55,632 nucleotides of DNA from Floricoccus penangensis (GCF_001832885.1 NZ_MKIQ01000006.1:1-55632); one strand, 5' to 3'; numbered from the stretch's first letter, positions 34,667-45,497 are shown. Notes: a model not told the origin generated them from the sequence alone. Made by a program: numbers and translations.

Positions 34667-34699
34667 TATTATTTAAATTTTAAAAGAGTTTAAATAATA
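34667..34699. other. AT-rich hairpin between the ligase-like gene and the VanZ gene
   Basis: An 11-bp perfect stem, TATTATTTAAA / TTTAAATAATA, with an 11-base loop and no T run. It lies inside a very AT-rich gap flanked by TATAGTT (34629) and AACTATA (34779-34785). Confidence 0.5.
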
Positions 34700-34748
34700 A
34701 TCTGCATATTATCATATTGCATAAAATATTTCTAAAGAATCGGATAAG

Positions 34749-34777
34749 TTATCTTTAAGCAATGTATGTTATATTAT
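34749..34777 (+). promoter_or_regulatory. Candidate promoter of the VanZ-family gene
   Basis: TTATCT (34749-34754), 17 bases and TATTAT (34772-34777). Matches are moderate. Confidence 0.4.
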
Positions 34778-34811
34778 GAACTATATTTCTTAGTTAGGAT
34801 GTTTCAATTCA

Positions 34812-35348
34812 ATGGATGAGAAAAAAACTATAAATAAAAAGTGGATTTGGTTAATAATTTTAATTTTAGTAGTAATAATTTTATTGATTAGTTCAAGTAT
34901 GACATATAGTCAACAGAGCTTAGTGCCTGATCTTGATAAGATATTTCCAAACCAACCGTTTAAAGATGTATTAAGTAAAATTTCATTTAATTATGCTGGT
35001 GAGAATATATCTATTGCTAATTATGGATATGCCAAGTTTATTGAATTTTTTATTCGCAAACTAGCTCATTTTGTCACATTTGGGGTATTATCTCTTGCAA
35101 TCTATAAATCACTTAGTGCCTTTCTTTCAAAAAATAGGACAAGACAGAATGAAAATAATTTCTATAATAAGCTTTTAGTAATTTCATTGGTTATTATAAT
35201 AATATTAGCCTCATTAGATGAATTTCATCAAATGTTGACTGGTGATAGAACACCTACAATTGAAGATGTGATTTTAGATTCTGTTGGTGGATTAACTTTT
35301 CTATTAATTAATCGTTTTGTTCAGTATCGAAAACAACAAAATAAATAA
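34812..35348 (+). CDS. VanZ family membrane protein
   Basis: The 178-residue product has four hydrophobic segments and the VanZ family positions: FIRKLAHFVTFGVLS in the middle, then LDEFHQMLTGDRTPTIEDVILDSVGG. VanZ-like proteins occur widely in Firmicutes; the founding member gives low-level teicoplanin resistance, but chromosomal relatives without a van cluster have no proven role. None of the van genes is in the window. The gene has its own candidate promoter and terminator. Confidence 0.82.
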   Translation: MDEKKTINKKWIWLIILILVVIILLISSSMTYSQQSLVPDLDKIFPNQPFKDVLSKISFNYAGENISIANYGYAKFIEFFIRKLAHFVTFGVLSLAIYKSLSAFLSKNRTRQNENNFYNKLLVISLVIIIILASLDEFHQMLTGDRTPTIEDVILDSVGGLTFLLINRFVQYRKQQNK

Positions 35349-35358
35349 TGAATTAAGT

Positions 35359-35388
35359 AAGGGTAAAATGGGTACTCTTCTTTTTTTG
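35359..35388 (+). terminator. Terminator after the VanZ-family gene
   Basis: AAGGGTA / TACTCTT (one G-U pair) with a seven-base loop, then seven T. Confidence 0.8.
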
Positions 35389-35430
35389 TTTTCTTTTGGA
35401 GGGGCTAAGAATCTAAGTAAAATTAATTAA

Positions 35431-35445
35431 AATTTTCTGATTATT
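35431..35445. promoter_or_regulatory. CodY-like box before ilvD
   Basis: AATTTTCTGATTATT matches the CodY consensus AATTTTCWGAAAATT at 13 of 15 positions. It ends three bases before the -35 hexamer of ilvD. CodY with branched-chain amino acids is the classic repressor of ilv genes in this order. Confidence 0.65.
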
Positions 35446-35448
35446 CAA

Positions 35449-35476
35449 TTGATTTTTAATTTTTAGATGTTATAAT
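35449..35476 (+). promoter_or_regulatory. Promoter of ilvD
   Basis: TTGATT (35449-35454), 16 bases and TATAAT (35471-35476) with TG-T before it. Confidence 0.78.
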
Positions 35477-35509
35477 GTTACTAACGTTTTTGAATGTGAA
35501 GGAGAAATT

Positions 35510-37225
35510 ATGCGTAGTGATACTATAAAAAAAGGAATAGAACAAGCACCAGCAAGATCGCTTTTGTATGCAACTGGTCAAGTAAAATCAGCAAGGGATA
35601 TGAATAAACCCTTTATTGCTATCTGTAACTCTTATATTGACATTGTCCCAGGCCATGTTCACTTAAGGGAGTTAGCTGATATTGCCAAAGAAGCGATTAG
35701 AGAAGCAGGCGGAATTCCTTTTGAGTTCAATACAATTGGTGTTGATGACGGTATTGCTATGGGGCATATTGGAATGCGTTATAGTCTTCCAAGTCGTGAA
35801 TTAATCGCAGATAGTGCTGAAACAGTAATTAATGCTCATTGGTTTGATGGTGTATTCTTTATTCCAAACTGTGATAAGATTACTCCGGGTATGATTATGG
35901 CATCAATGCGTACAAATGTTCCAAGCATATTTTGTTCGGGTGGACCGATGAAGGCTGGTGTAGACGTACGAGGACATCAAACAACTCTTTCATCACTCTT
36001 TGAAGCTGTCGGTAGTTATAAAGAGGGAATAATGAATGAAGAAGAACTCAAGTTTATGGAGCAAAATGCTTGTCCAACTTGTGGTTCATGTGCCGGAATG
36101 TTTACAGCAAATTCTATGAACTGTCTAATGGAAGTTTTAGGACTTGCCCTACCAGGAAATGGGACAGCTCTTGCAGTTGGTCAAGAACGTAGAGATTTAA
36201 TCAGAGAAGCTGCTTTCAAACTAATGGATCTTGTCAAAAATGATGTAAGACCGAGAGATATTGTAACTAAAGATGCTATAGATGATGCCTTTGCACTGGA
36301 TATGGCCATGGGTGGAAGCACAAATACCGTCCTGCATACTTTAGCTATCGCTAATGAAGCAGGAATAGACTATGATTTAAGTACAGTAAATGACATTGCA
36401 AAACGTGTACCTTATCTTTCGAAAATTGCTCCAAGTTCGGAGTATTCTATGCATGATGTACATGAAGCTGGTGGTGTTTCAGCAATTATAAAAGAACTAG
36501 TCGACATAGACGCTGTTCACTCAGACCGTATTACTGTTACGGGTAAGACACTGAGAGAAAATGTAGCTGATGCTTCAATAAAAAATACAAAGGTAATTCA
36601 TCCAGTAGACGATGCTTATTCAAAAGTAGGTGGTTTATCGATTTTATATGGAAATATTGCACCAAAAGGTGCGGTAATTAAGGTAGGAGGAGTAGATCCT
36701 TCTGTTAGAAAATTTGTTGGTAAAGCTATTTGCTTTAGTTCACATGATGAAGCCGTAGAAGCAATTGACAATAAAATTGTTGATAAAGGACATGTGGTGG
36801 TAATTCGTTATGAGGGACCAAAAGGTGGACCAGGAATGCCTGAAATGCTTGCACCGACAAGTTCAATTGTAGGTCGTGGTTTGGGTAAATATGTTGCCTT
36901 AATTACAGATGGTCGTTTTTCAGGAGCAACACGTGGTATTGCAATTGGTCATATAAGTCCAGAAGCTGCAAGCGGAGGACCTATCGCATTAATTGAAGAT
37001 GGTGATGAAATTGTAATTGATTTAGATGAACGTACTTTGAATGTTAGTCTAACACAGGAGCAACTTGAATTTAGAAAAAATCATGTTCCAGTCTTTGAGC
37101 CTAAAGTTAAAACAGGTTGGTTAGCTCGATATACAGCTCTTGCTACAAGTGCAGATACAGGTGGTATCTTACTTTCCCCAGCAGAATTACAACGACTTAT
37201 CCAAGAAGAAATCGAAAAGAGATAA
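35510..37225 (+). CDS. ilvD: Dihydroxy-acid dehydratase
   Basis: This enzyme performs the third step of valine and isoleucine synthesis, removing water from dihydroxy acids. The 571 residues contain the iron-sulfur cysteines in [22 protein letters not shown] and [17 protein letters not shown], and the late segment [26 protein letters not shown] precedes the ATG. It starts the ilv region behind a promoter with a CodY-like box. A 145-base gap leads to ilvB. Confidence 0.97.
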   Translation: MRSDTIKKGIEQAPARSLLYATGQVKSARDMNKPFIAICNSYIDIVPGHVHLRELADIAKEAIREAGGIPFEFNTIGVDDGIAMGHIGMRYSLPSRELIADSAETVINAHWFDGVFFIPNCDKITPGMIMASMRTNVPSIFCSGGPMKAGVDVRGHQTTLSSLFEAVGSYKEGIMNEEELKFMEQNACPTCGSCAGMFTANSMNCLMEVLGLALPGNGTALAVGQERRDLIREAAFKLMDLVKNDVRPRDIVTKDAIDDAFALDMAMGGSTNTVLHTLAIANEAGIDYDLSTVNDIAKRVPYLSKIAPSSEYSMHDVHEAGGVSAIIKELVDIDAVHSDRITVTGKTLRENVADASIKNTKVIHPVDDAYSKVGGLSILYGNIAPKGAVIKVGGVDPSVRKFVGKAICFSSHDEAVEAIDNKIVDKGHVVVIRYEGPKGGPGMPEMLAPTSSIVGRGLGKYVALITDGRFSGATRGIAIGHISPEAASGGPIALIEDGDEIVIDLDERTLNVSLTQEQLEFRKNHVPVFEPKVKTGWLARYTALATSADTGGILLSPAELQRLIQEEIEKR

Positions 37226-37370
37226 TTGAGTAAAAAGGAGAGAGAGCAAAGCTTCCCTTTACTTTCTTATAATATTTTTCTATAAAAAGAATCTTACTAA
37301 TTCTAGTAATTAATGGACTAGGAAGCTCAATAAATTAGTGAAAATATAGAAAAAATGAAAGGATTAATTA
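37226..37370 (+). other. ilvD-ilvB intergenic region
   Basis: AGCTTCC (37250-37256) is complementary to GGAAGCT (37321-37327), framing an AT-rich loop that contains TATAAT (37268-37273) without a good -35. No leader peptide rich in Ile, Leu or Val codons and no T-box features were found. The ilvB ribosome binding site is AAAGGA. Confidence 0.4.
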
Positions 37371-39080
37371 ATGAATAAAATAAAGCTTGAACAGCCTAAA
37401 TCTGGTTCACGACTTGCTTTGGATACTTTAAAAGATTTGGGTGTAGATACAATTTTTGGATATCCAGGTGGTGCGGTATTACCTTTTTATGATGCACTTT
37501 ATTCTTTTGAGGGAGTAAAACATATTCTTGCTCGTCATGAACAAGGTGCGGTACATGAGGCAGAAGGATATGCAAAATCAACTGGTAGACCAGGAGTTGT
37601 TGTTGTAACTAGTGGACCTGGTGCGACAAATGTTGTTACAGGTATTGCAGATGCTTATATGGATTCTGTCCCCTTAATTGTTCTTTCAGGTCAAGTAGCA
37701 GTACCTGGTATTGGAAGAGATGCCTTTCAAGAAGTTGACTTCCTTGATATTACCTTACCAATTACAAAATATAACTATCAAGTAAGAGATGCATCAGACA
37801 TTCCACGTATTCTAACTGAAGCTTATTACCTTGCCAATACTGGTCGTAAGGGTCCAGTTGTAGTCGATTTTCCTAAAAACATTTCGGCTGATATTGTAGA
37901 AGAAATTAATAACCCATTATTAAATCTTCCAAACTATGAATATACTAAGTATCCTAATGCTGATAAATTAATAGAAATTTTTCAAGGACTAAAGAATGCA
38001 AAAAAACCACTAATTTTAGTTGGTGGTGGTGTTCAATATGCTAATGCTCAGGAGGAATTTCTTAAATTTGTAGAAGCTAATAATATACCAGTAACTGCAA
38101 CTCTTTTGGGACAAGGAATTATGAATGTCGCCCATCCACTGTATTTAGGTATGGCAGGGATGCATGGTACATATGCAGCTAATCAAGCTTTAATGGAAAC
38201 TGATTTTCTTTTAAACATTGGTAGTAGATTTGACGATCGAGTAGTAAGTAATACAAAATCTTTTGCTCCAAATGCTACTATCGCTCATATTGATATTGAT
38301 GAGGTTGAAATTAATAAGATAGTTAATACTGATATTGGACTTGTTAGTGATGCCAAAAGAGCCTTGGATGCTTTGGATGAGCTAGGCCAAGTTGGCGGTT
38401 CTTATGATGAATGGCTTGAAAAAGTTCAATCAGATAAGAAACGTGCTCCTTATTATTATAAAAAGCATAAAAATTATATTAATCCACAAGAAGTTGTAGA
38501 ACTTGTTGGTGAGTATACTGATGGAGAAGCAATTATTGCTACAGATGTTGGTCAACATCAAATGTGGGCTGCACAATATTATCCATTTAAAAATAGTAAA
38601 CAGTTAATTACAAGTGGTGGATTAGGTACTATGGGATTTGGGATTCCCGCAGCTATTGGTGCTAAAATCGCTAACCCAGAAAAAGAGGTTATTCTTTTTG
38701 TTGGTGATGGTGGTTTCCAAATGACTAACCAAGAACTTGCTCTTTTGAACCTTCATGATATTCCAGTAAAGATTATTCTTATTAATAACGGTTCGTTGGG
38801 TATGGTTAGACAATGGCAAACTAGTTTCCATGATGAGAATCTAAGTCATAGTGTTTTAGGTAATAATGATCCAAACTTCCAAAAGCTAGCTGAGGCTTAC
38901 GGAATCAAACATTATAAACTAACAGATCCATCGACTTTGTCCGAAGATTTATTAGCTATCAAGGAAAATGTTCCCATGCTGATTGAAGTTATTGTAAGTC
39001 CGACAGAGAAAGTCTTGCCAATGATTCCACCAGGAAAGGCAAATGATAAAATGATAGGGGTGAAATTTAATGACGAATGA
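37371..39080 (+). CDS. ilvB: Acetolactate synthase large subunit
   Basis: This ThDP enzyme makes acetolactate and acetohydroxybutyrate, the first common step to valine, leucine and isoleucine. The N-terminal domain has GYPGGAVLPFYDAL and the catalytic Glu in ARHEQGAVHEAEGYA. The C-terminal domain has the ThDP-magnesium motif from GDGGFQMTNQEL to ILINN. The 569 residues are full length. Its 3' end overlaps ilvN by 11 bases. It is the anabolic, small-subunit-dependent form, unlike the catabolic AlsS. Confidence 0.97.
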   Translation: MNKIKLEQPKSGSRLALDTLKDLGVDTIFGYPGGAVLPFYDALYSFEGVKHILARHEQGAVHEAEGYAKSTGRPGVVVVTSGPGATNVVTGIADAYMDSVPLIVLSGQVAVPGIGRDAFQEVDFLDITLPITKYNYQVRDASDIPRILTEAYYLANTGRKGPVVVDFPKNISADIVEEINNPLLNLPNYEYTKYPNADKLIEIFQGLKNAKKPLILVGGGVQYANAQEEFLKFVEANNIPVTATLLGQGIMNVAHPLYLGMAGMHGTYAANQALMETDFLLNIGSRFDDRVVSNTKSFAPNATIAHIDIDEVEINKIVNTDIGLVSDAKRALDALDELGQVGGSYDEWLEKVQSDKKRAPYYYKKHKNYINPQEVVELVGEYTDGEAIIATDVGQHQMWAAQYYPFKNSKQLITSGGLGTMGFGIPAAIGAKIANPEKEVILFVGDGGFQMTNQELALLNLHDIPVKIILINNGSLGMVRQWQTSFHDENLSHSVLGNNDPNFQKLAEAYGIKHYKLTDPSTLSEDLLAIKENVPMLIEVIVSPTEKVLPMIPPGKANDKMIGVKFNDE

Positions 39081-39333
39081 TACTGAGTTTCCAGTTCATA
39101 AATTGAAGGCGCTACTTTCCAATAAGGCAGGAGTATTGGGGCGTGTTATGACAGTACTTACTCGTATGCAAGTTAACGTTTTAAGTGTACATGCAGACGT
39201 TACTGAGAATCCTGATATTTCGGAAATTATTTTTACTTTCACAGAAAACAATAAGGGTGAAACTGAATTGGTGAGTAAACAACTTCGAAGACAAGTTGAT
39301 GTTTTAGATGTTGAGAATTTGACAGAATATTAA
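39070..39333 (+). CDS. ilvN: Acetolactate synthase small subunit, short form
   Basis: This regulatory subunit confers valine feedback control on IlvB. It has a single ACT domain (FPVHKLKALLSNKAGVLGRV and NPDISEIIFTF) and stops after 87 residues. Most Firmicutes IlvN/IlvH proteins are about 158 residues with a second domain. This length is like E. coli IlvM or IlvN. The reading frame ends cleanly and I see no remains of the missing half downstream. It is translationally coupled to ilvB. Confidence 0.92.
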   Translation: MTNDTEFPVHKLKALLSNKAGVLGRVMTVLTRMQVNVLSVHADVTENPDISEIIFTFTENNKGETELVSKQLRRQVDVLDVENLTEY

Positions 39334-39404
39334 AAAAATCATGAAATTGTTGCTAAATTATGATATTATAAGTCCTATATTATTTTATTGAGGAGCAATT
39401 TTTT

Positions 39405-40751
39405 ATGAATAGCAACAAATTAACTAAAAAAGATTACTTTTTTATAGGCTCAATGTTGTTTGGCCTATTTTTTGGTGCAGGTAACCTAATATTCCCTGTC
39501 CATATGGGACAAGCAGCCGGTGGGAATGTCTTGATGGCCAATCTAGGTTTCCTAGTGACAGCTATTGGATTGCCATTTTTAGGTGTTATCGCAATGGGAC
39601 TCACTCGTTCAAATGGCCTATTTGATATGGCTAAACGAGTTAATAAAGGATATGCCTATGTCTTTACAATTCTTTTGTACCTTGTTATTGGTCCATTCTT
39701 TGCTTTACCACGTCTTGCTACAACATCATATCAGATTGGTATAGCGCCATTTGTTCCCGAGCAAAATACCAAGTTGGTTTTAGCAATATTCAGTATAGTT
39801 TTCTTTGTAGTAGCTTGGGCAGTATCTAGAAAACCAGGTAAAATATTGGATTATGTCGGTAAGTTCTTGAACCCTATATTTTTACTTCTTTTAGGAGTGC
39901 TAATTTTTTTAGCTTTCTTAAATCCAATGGGTTCAGTCTCTGGCTCTGCAGTACAAGAAGCTTATGTTAGTAATGCTTTTCTGACAGGTTTTACTGATGG
40001 ATATAATACTCTTGATGCATTAGCATCACTAGCCTTCGGTATTATCGTTATTAATGCTATTCGTTCAAAAGGAGTTGAAGAACCTTCTGAGATTGCAAAG
40101 GATACAGTTAAGTCAGGTGTTATCACACTTCTCTTGATGGGATTGATTTATACTTGTCTTTCTTACATGGGTGCCATGAGTCTTGGAAAATTTGAAATGA
40201 GCGAGAACGGTGGGATTGCCCTTGCTCAAATTGCTAAGTATTATTTGGGAACTGGTGGGTCAGTCCTTCTTGCACTTATTGTAATCGTAGCATGTTTAAA
40301 AACAGCAATTGGACTAATTACTGCCTTTTCAGAAACTTTTGCTGAGCTATTCCCGAGTATTTCTTATAATGTATTTGCGGTATTTGCAAGTTTCCTACCA
40401 TGTATCTTTGCTAACTTTGGATTAAATAATATTATTTCTTATTCACTGCCAGTATTATTCTTTATTTACCCACTAGCAATAACTTTAATTCTATTGTCAC
40501 TTGCAGGTCCTTTGTTTAATAACGACAAGCGGGTTTATCAAATGACTACTCTACTAACCTTAGTTGCCTCATTCTTTGACGCTATAAAAGTATGTCCAGA
40601 ATGGGTTCAAAAAACTGATTTCGCTCAGAGTATGCTCAAGTTTGCCAATGCTCATATTCCCTTTTATAGTTTAGGTATGGGTTGGATTACTCCTGCACTT
40701 ATAGGGTTTGTAATTGGATACGTCTGGTATATTCTTTCTAGAAAAAAGTAA
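39405..40751 (+). CDS. brnQ: Branched-chain amino acid transport carrier BrnQ
   Basis: This sodium- or proton-coupled importer of leucine, isoleucine and valine has 448 residues and about twelve membrane helices. It begins with [20 protein letters not shown] and [14 protein letters not shown], both characteristic of LIVCS family carriers. TGAGGAG precedes the ATG. It lies directly after ilvN, so uptake and synthesis genes are adjacent. A weak promoter (ATGAAA, 17 bases, TATTAT) before the gene may serve it. Confidence 0.95.
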   Translation: MNSNKLTKKDYFFIGSMLFGLFFGAGNLIFPVHMGQAAGGNVLMANLGFLVTAIGLPFLGVIAMGLTRSNGLFDMAKRVNKGYAYVFTILLYLVIGPFFALPRLATTSYQIGIAPFVPEQNTKLVLAIFSIVFFVVAWAVSRKPGKILDYVGKFLNPIFLLLLGVLIFLAFLNPMGSVSGSAVQEAYVSNAFLTGFTDGYNTLDALASLAFGIIVINAIRSKGVEEPSEIAKDTVKSGVITLLLMGLIYTCLSYMGAMSLGKFEMSENGGIALAQIAKYYLGTGGSVLLALIVIVACLKTAIGLITAFSETFAELFPSISYNVFAVFASFLPCIFANFGLNNIISYSLPVLFFIYPLAITLILLSLAGPLFNNDKRVYQMTTLLTLVASFFDAIKVCPEWVQKTDFAQSMLKFANAHIPFYSLGMGWITPALIGFVIGYVWYILSRKK

Positions 40752-40763
40752 ATTAATCTATCC

Positions 40764-40791
40764 TTTACAAATTGCCTTAAAGTGGTATTCT
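40764..40791 (+). promoter_or_regulatory. Candidate promoter of the immunity-like gene
   Basis: TTTACA (40764-40769), 16 bases and TATTCT (40786-40791) with TG-G before it. Confidence 0.4.
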
Positions 40792-40816
40792 ATTGCCATA
40801 ATATAAGGGAGATAAA

Positions 40817-41143
40817 ATGAAGGAAGATAAGAAAGAAATTGAAAATCAAGAAGTAGATGAATTTTTAGAAAGAATACATACTGCTTATGAAACAGAAAAT
40901 TTACTGCCAGAAATTCGCCAGATTTTTGAAAATGCATATTTGGAGTTGGGTAAAAAAAGAAATTTAGATAATTTATCATATAGACTTTTTTCTGAACTTA
41001 GAATTTATGCTGTAAAAAATCAATTACCAGGGGAAGCTGGAAAACTTTTTCTATCTATAAGTAACGATTCAGATACTTTAAAAAATATTGGTAACTCTGC
41101 TAAAGGATATTCAACAATATTTGGAGTAAATGGAAATCAATAA
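40817..41143 (+). CDS. Possible bacteriocin immunity protein (EntA_Immun-like)
   Basis: The 108-residue product is soluble, charged and predicted mostly helical. Its length and the core ENLLPEIRQIFENAYLELGK with a following LFSELRIYAVKNQLP resemble the four-helix immunity proteins of class IIa bacteriocins, which protect by binding the mannose phosphotransferase. No bacteriocin precursor with a double-glycine leader and no exporter was found nearby, so this would be an orphan immunity gene, which is common in streptococci. The assignment rests on pattern only. AAGGGAG precedes the ATG, and a good terminator follows. Confidence 0.5.
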   Translation: MKEDKKEIENQEVDEFLERIHTAYETENLLPEIRQIFENAYLELGKKRNLDNLSYRLFSELRIYAVKNQLPGEAGKLFLSISNDSDTLKNIGNSAKGYSTIFGVNGNQ

Positions 41144-41153
41144 CACAAAAGAT

Positions 41154-41192
41154 GAACGATAAGTGTTAAATAAAACTTGTCGTTCGTTTTTT
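41154..41192 (+). terminator. Terminator after the immunity-like gene
   Basis: GAACGA-t-AAGT pairs with ACTT-g-TCGTTC around a ten-base AT loop, then GTTTTTT. Confidence 0.85.
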
Positions 41193-41227
41193 ATTAAATA
41201 TATAAAGAAAATATATCAAGTTTATGA

Positions 41228-41233
41228 TATAAT
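41228..41233 (+). promoter_or_regulatory. Extended -10 promoter of the ACT/DUF711 pair
   Basis: TG-A-TATAAT at 41225-41233; the -35 region (AAGAAA) is poor. Confidence 0.55.
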
Positions 41234-41262
41234 GTTAAAAAATTCAAAGGAGAAATTAAAAT

Positions 41263-41529
41263 ATGCGTGGGATTTTAACAGTAATCGGAAAAGATAAGGT
41301 AGGGATTGTTGCTGCTGTAAGTAACAAACTTTCTCAATTGGATATTAATATTGAAGATATCAGTCAAACAATCATGGATGATTATTTTACAATGATTATG
41401 TCTTTGACATTGCCACATGATTCAGATTTTAGCCAATTAAGGACAGAGTTTGATAGCCTTAGTGAAGAACTTGCGGTGAAGATTACTATTCAAAATGCAG
41501 AGATCTTTGATGCCATGCATAAGCTATAA
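41263..41529 (+). CDS. ACT domain protein (UPF0237)
   Basis: The 88-residue protein is a single ACT domain: MRGILTVIGKDKVGIVAAVS, then LDINIEDISQTIMDDYFTMI. Such stand-alone ACT proteins are thought to bind amino acids and regulate a partner. In Gram-positive bacteria this family is almost always next to the DUF711/UPF0210 protein, as here, 12 bases apart. AAAGGAG precedes the ATG. Function unknown. Confidence 0.88.
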   Translation: MRGILTVIGKDKVGIVAAVSNKLSQLDINIEDISQTIMDDYFTMIMSLTLPHDSDFSQLRTEFDSLSEELAVKITIQNAEIFDAMHKL

Positions 41530-41541
41530 TAAGGAGAAATC

Positions 41542-42891
41542 ATGGAATCAAATCAAATACTTGAAACAATTAGAATGGTTGATGAGGAGAATCTAGATAT
41601 TCGTACAATTACAATGGGAATTTCATTGTTGGACTGTATGGATGCTGATGTTGATAAGGCTTGTCAAAAAATTTATGATAAAATCACAACAAAAGCGCGT
41701 GATTTAGTCAGCGTTGGGGAAGCAATTGAAGCTGAGTACGGTATTCCAATCATTAATAAGAGAATTTCGGTAACTCCCATTGCCATTGTGGCATCTGCAG
41801 CTAAAGCAAGTTCAGAAGAATGTGTTAAATATGCCCAAACTCTTGACCGTGTTGCACAAGAAGTTGGTGTAAACTTTATTGGGGGGTATTCTGCTCTAGT
41901 TGAAAAAGGATATCAAGGAAGTGATATTGAACTTATTAAATCAATTCCACAAGCTCTAGCTCAAACAAATTTTGTCTGCTCTTCAGTAAATATCGGCTCT
42001 ACTAAGGCGGGTATAAATATGGATGCTGTTAAATTAATGGGTGAAACTATTAAGGAGACAGCTGCAGCTTCAGATATGGGATGCGCTAAGCTTGTTGTAT
42101 TCGCTAATGCAGTTGAAGATAATCCTTTTATGGCCGGGGCTTTCCATGGAGTAGGAGAAGCTGACTGTGAAATAAATGTTGGTGTTTCAGGTCCAGGAGT
42201 TGTTTACAAGGCTCTTGAAAAAGTTAAAGGTCAATCATTTGATGTGGTTGCTGAAACTGTTAAGAAAACAGCATTTAAGATTACACGTATGGGACAAATG
42301 GTTGGACGAATTGCTTCGGAACGATTAGGTGTACCTTTCGGTATTGTTGACTTATCCCTTGCTCCGACTCCTGCAGTAGGAGATAGTGTTGCACAAATTC
42401 TTGAAGAAATGGGTCTCGAATCAGTTGGAACGCATGGAACAACTGCAGCCCTTGCCCTCCTTAACGATGCTGTTAAAAAAGGTGGAGTAATGGCTTGTAA
42501 TCATGTTGGTGGATTATCAGGTGCCTTTATCCCAGTATCAGAAGATGCAGGGATGATTAAAGCTGTAGAAACCGGTCATTTAAATCTTGAAAAGCTTGAA
42601 GCGATGACTGCAATCTGTTCTGTTGGACTAGATATGATTGCTATTCCAGGTGATACACCAGCTTCTACTATTGCTGCCATGATAGCAGATGAAGCAGCAA
42701 TTGGGGTAATTAACCATAAGACTACAGCCGTCCGTATTATCCCAGCCAAGGATACTAAAGTTGGCGATATGGTAGAGTTTGGTGGACTTCTTGGAACAGC
42801 TCCAGTCATGAAGGTTAACGATGCAAAGTCAATAGATTTTATTGAACGCGGTGGTCGAATTCCAGCACCTATTCATTCATTTAAAAATTAA
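41542..42891 (+). CDS. DUF711 / PFL-like family protein (UPF0210)
   Basis: The 449-residue product begins [20 protein letters not shown] and has conserved stretches [31 protein letters not shown] and RIGQ-type glycine-rich segments. The family is structurally related to pyruvate formate-lyase-like proteins, but no reaction has been assigned. It forms a conserved pair with the upstream ACT protein, which may act as its sensor. AAGGAG precedes the ATG. Confidence 0.88.
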   Translation: MESNQILETIRMVDEENLDIRTITMGISLLDCMDADVDKACQKIYDKITTKARDLVSVGEAIEAEYGIPIINKRISVTPIAIVASAAKASSEECVKYAQTLDRVAQEVGVNFIGGYSALVEKGYQGSDIELIKSIPQALAQTNFVCSSVNIGSTKAGINMDAVKLMGETIKETAAASDMGCAKLVVFANAVEDNPFMAGAFHGVGEADCEINVGVSGPGVVYKALEKVKGQSFDVVAETVKKTAFKITRMGQMVGRIASERLGVPFGIVDLSLAPTPAVGDSVAQILEEMGLESVGTHGTTAALALLNDAVKKGGVMACNHVGGLSGAFIPVSEDAGMIKAVETGHLNLEKLEAMTAICSVGLDMIAIPGDTPASTIAAMIADEAAIGVINHKTTAVRIIPAKDTKVGDMVEFGGLLGTAPVMKVNDAKSIDFIERGGRIPAPIHSFKN

Positions 42892-42896
42892 TTATT

Positions 42897-42922
42897 ACGA
42901 TAGCATATGCTGTCGTTTTTTT
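42897..42922 (+). terminator. Terminator after the DUF711 gene
   Basis: ACGATAGC / GCTGTCGT (one U-G pair) with loop ATAT, then seven T. Confidence 0.87.
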
Positions 42923-43035
42923 ATAGAAAATATCTAACTTCAACTTCAAAGATTACATTGCTTAAATCGATAATTATTAACTATAAATAACTGAAAAAAG
43001 TAACTGAAAAGCATGTTTTAAAAATTAGCAAACGC

Positions 43036-43050
43036 TTTATTCAGAAAATT
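43036..43050. promoter_or_regulatory. Upstream CodY-like box of ilvC
   Basis: TTTATTCAGAAAATT matches the CodY consensus at 12 of 15 positions, about 40 bases upstream of a second, better box. Confidence 0.5.
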
Positions 43051-43089
43051 ATATAATATTTCAAAAAAACTCCACAATTCCCCTTGATA

Positions 43090-43104
43090 AATTGTCAGAA
43101 AAAT
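43090..43104. promoter_or_regulatory. CodY-like box overlapping the ilvC promoter
   Basis: AATTGTCAGAAAAAT matches AATTTTCWGAAAATT at 13 of 15 positions and covers the -35 hexamer TTGTCA. Confidence 0.65.
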
Positions 43105-43120
43105 TGTAACATTATATAAA
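43092..43120 (+). promoter_or_regulatory. Promoter of ilvC-ilvA
   Basis: TTGTCA (43092-43097), exactly 17 bases and TATAAA (43115-43120). Confidence 0.78.
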
Positions 43121-43142
43121 ATTCAAAAAGGAGAATTTATAA

Positions 43143-44165
<1,023 letters not shown>

Positions 44166-44181
44166 TAATTAGAAAGAACAG

Positions 44182-45435
44182 ATGGAATTTACAGTAGATA
44201 GAATTTTAAGAGCCCAAGAGATACTAAAGGATGTTGTTTCTAGGACACCTCTTATAAAAGATCCATCCCTGTCTGAAAAATATCAAGCAAACATTTATCT
44301 TAAACAAGAAAATGTTCAGCTTGTACGCTCCTTTAAATTAAGAGGAGCGTTTTATGCTATTTCAAACCTACCAGCTGATAAATTAGCTAAGGGAGTTGTA
44401 GCAGCCAGTGCAGGGAACCATGCTCAAGGCGTTGCTTATACTTGTCATCAATTAAGAGCTCCAGCAACAATCTTTATGCCAACAACCACTCCACAACAAA
44501 AAATTACTCAAGTTAAATTTTTTGGGGGAGAACATGTGACTATAGCTCTTGTCGGTGATGCATTTGATGAATCAGCTAAAGCAGCTAAAGAATTTTCACA
44601 AGAACATGATATGACTTTTGTAGATCCCTTTGATGATTATGATGTTATTGCAGGGCAAGGAACAGTAGCTTATGAAATATTTGAAGATGCTAATAAAGAA
44701 AATGTAGCTATTGACTTTCTCCTATCAGCAGTTGGTGGTGGAGGATTGATTTCGGGTGTATCGACCTATGCAAAATCAGTTAGTCCAAGTACTAAGATTA
44801 TTGGAGTAGAAGCTGCAGGTGCACCTAGCATGCAAGCAGCTTTTGACAAGGGACATCCAGTAAGATTAGAGAAAATTGATAAATTTGCTGATGGAATTGC
44901 AGTTCAACAAGTCGGTCAAAAAACCTATGAAATAGCTAGAAATAATGTAGATGAGCTAGTAACAGTTGATGAAGGGTTGATTGCTGGTACTATAATCGAT
45001 CTTTATTCTAAACAGGGTATAGTTGTAGAACCAGCAGGTGCCGCAACTGTTGCAGCCTTGGATATAATTGCTGATCAAATAGAAGGTAAAAATGTAGTTT
45101 GTATCATCAGCGGAGGTAATAATGATATAAATCGCATGCCAGAAATTGAAGAAAGAAGTTTAGTTTATCAAGGACTGAAACATTACTTCATCATTAATTT
45201 TCCGCAAAGACCAGGAGCGTTACGTGAGTTCGTAAGTGATGTTCTAGGGGCCGGAGATGATATTACACGATTTGAATACATGAAGAAAGCAAATCGCGGT
45301 CAAGGACCAGCACTAGTTGGTGTCCTTCTAAGTGACAAGGAAGATTATGAAGCTCTTATATCACGAATGACTCAGTTTGATCCAACATTTATTGACTTAG
45401 AATCAAACAATAGCTTGTACAGTCTTTTAGTATAG
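44182..45435 (+). CDS. ilvA: Threonine deaminase (biosynthetic)
   Basis: This PLP enzyme converts threonine to 2-oxobutyrate, the entry to isoleucine. K52 in SFKLRGAFYAI is the PLP lysine, and SAVGGGGLISG is the phosphate-binding loop. The C-terminal 90 or so residues (HYFIINFPQRPGALREFVSD) form one ACT-like domain for feedback control. The 417 residues match the shorter Firmicutes form. The ribosome binding site is weak (AGAAAGAA). It is co-transcribed with ilvC. Confidence 0.95.
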   Translation: MEFTVDRILRAQEILKDVVSRTPLIKDPSLSEKYQANIYLKQENVQLVRSFKLRGAFYAISNLPADKLAKGVVAASAGNHAQGVAYTCHQLRAPATIFMPTTTPQQKITQVKFFGGEHVTIALVGDAFDESAKAAKEFSQEHDMTFVDPFDDYDVIAGQGTVAYEIFEDANKENVAIDFLLSAVGGGGLISGVSTYAKSVSPSTKIIGVEAAGAPSMQAAFDKGHPVRLEKIDKFADGIAVQQVGQKTYEIARNNVDELVTVDEGLIAGTIIDLYSKQGIVVEPAGAATVAALDIIADQIEGKNVVCIISGGNNDINRMPEIEERSLVYQGLKHYFIINFPQRPGALREFVSDVLGAGDDITRFEYMKKANRGQGPALVGVLLSDKEDYEALISRMTQFDPTFIDLESNNSLYSLLV

Positions 45436-45443
45436 AAAATCAT

Positions 45444-45470
45444 AACGCGCGTGATTGCGTGTTTTTCTTT
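45444..45470 (+). terminator. Terminator after ilvA
   Basis: AACGCGC / GCGTGTT (one G-U pair) with loop GTGATT, then TTTCTTT. Confidence 0.75.
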
Positions 45471-45497
45471 ATTTACCAACAAATTTTTCAAAAGTGC

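Noticed and set aside
37226-37370. T-box or peptide attenuator before ilvB
   Set aside because: No T-box sequence, specifier loop, antiterminator or Ile/Leu/Val-rich peptide is present; only one weak long-range dyad.
43029-43045. cre-like CAAACGCTTTATT upstream of ilvC
   Set aside because: The right half of the site is not preserved (12 of 15 at best); the overlapping CodY-like box is a better explanation.
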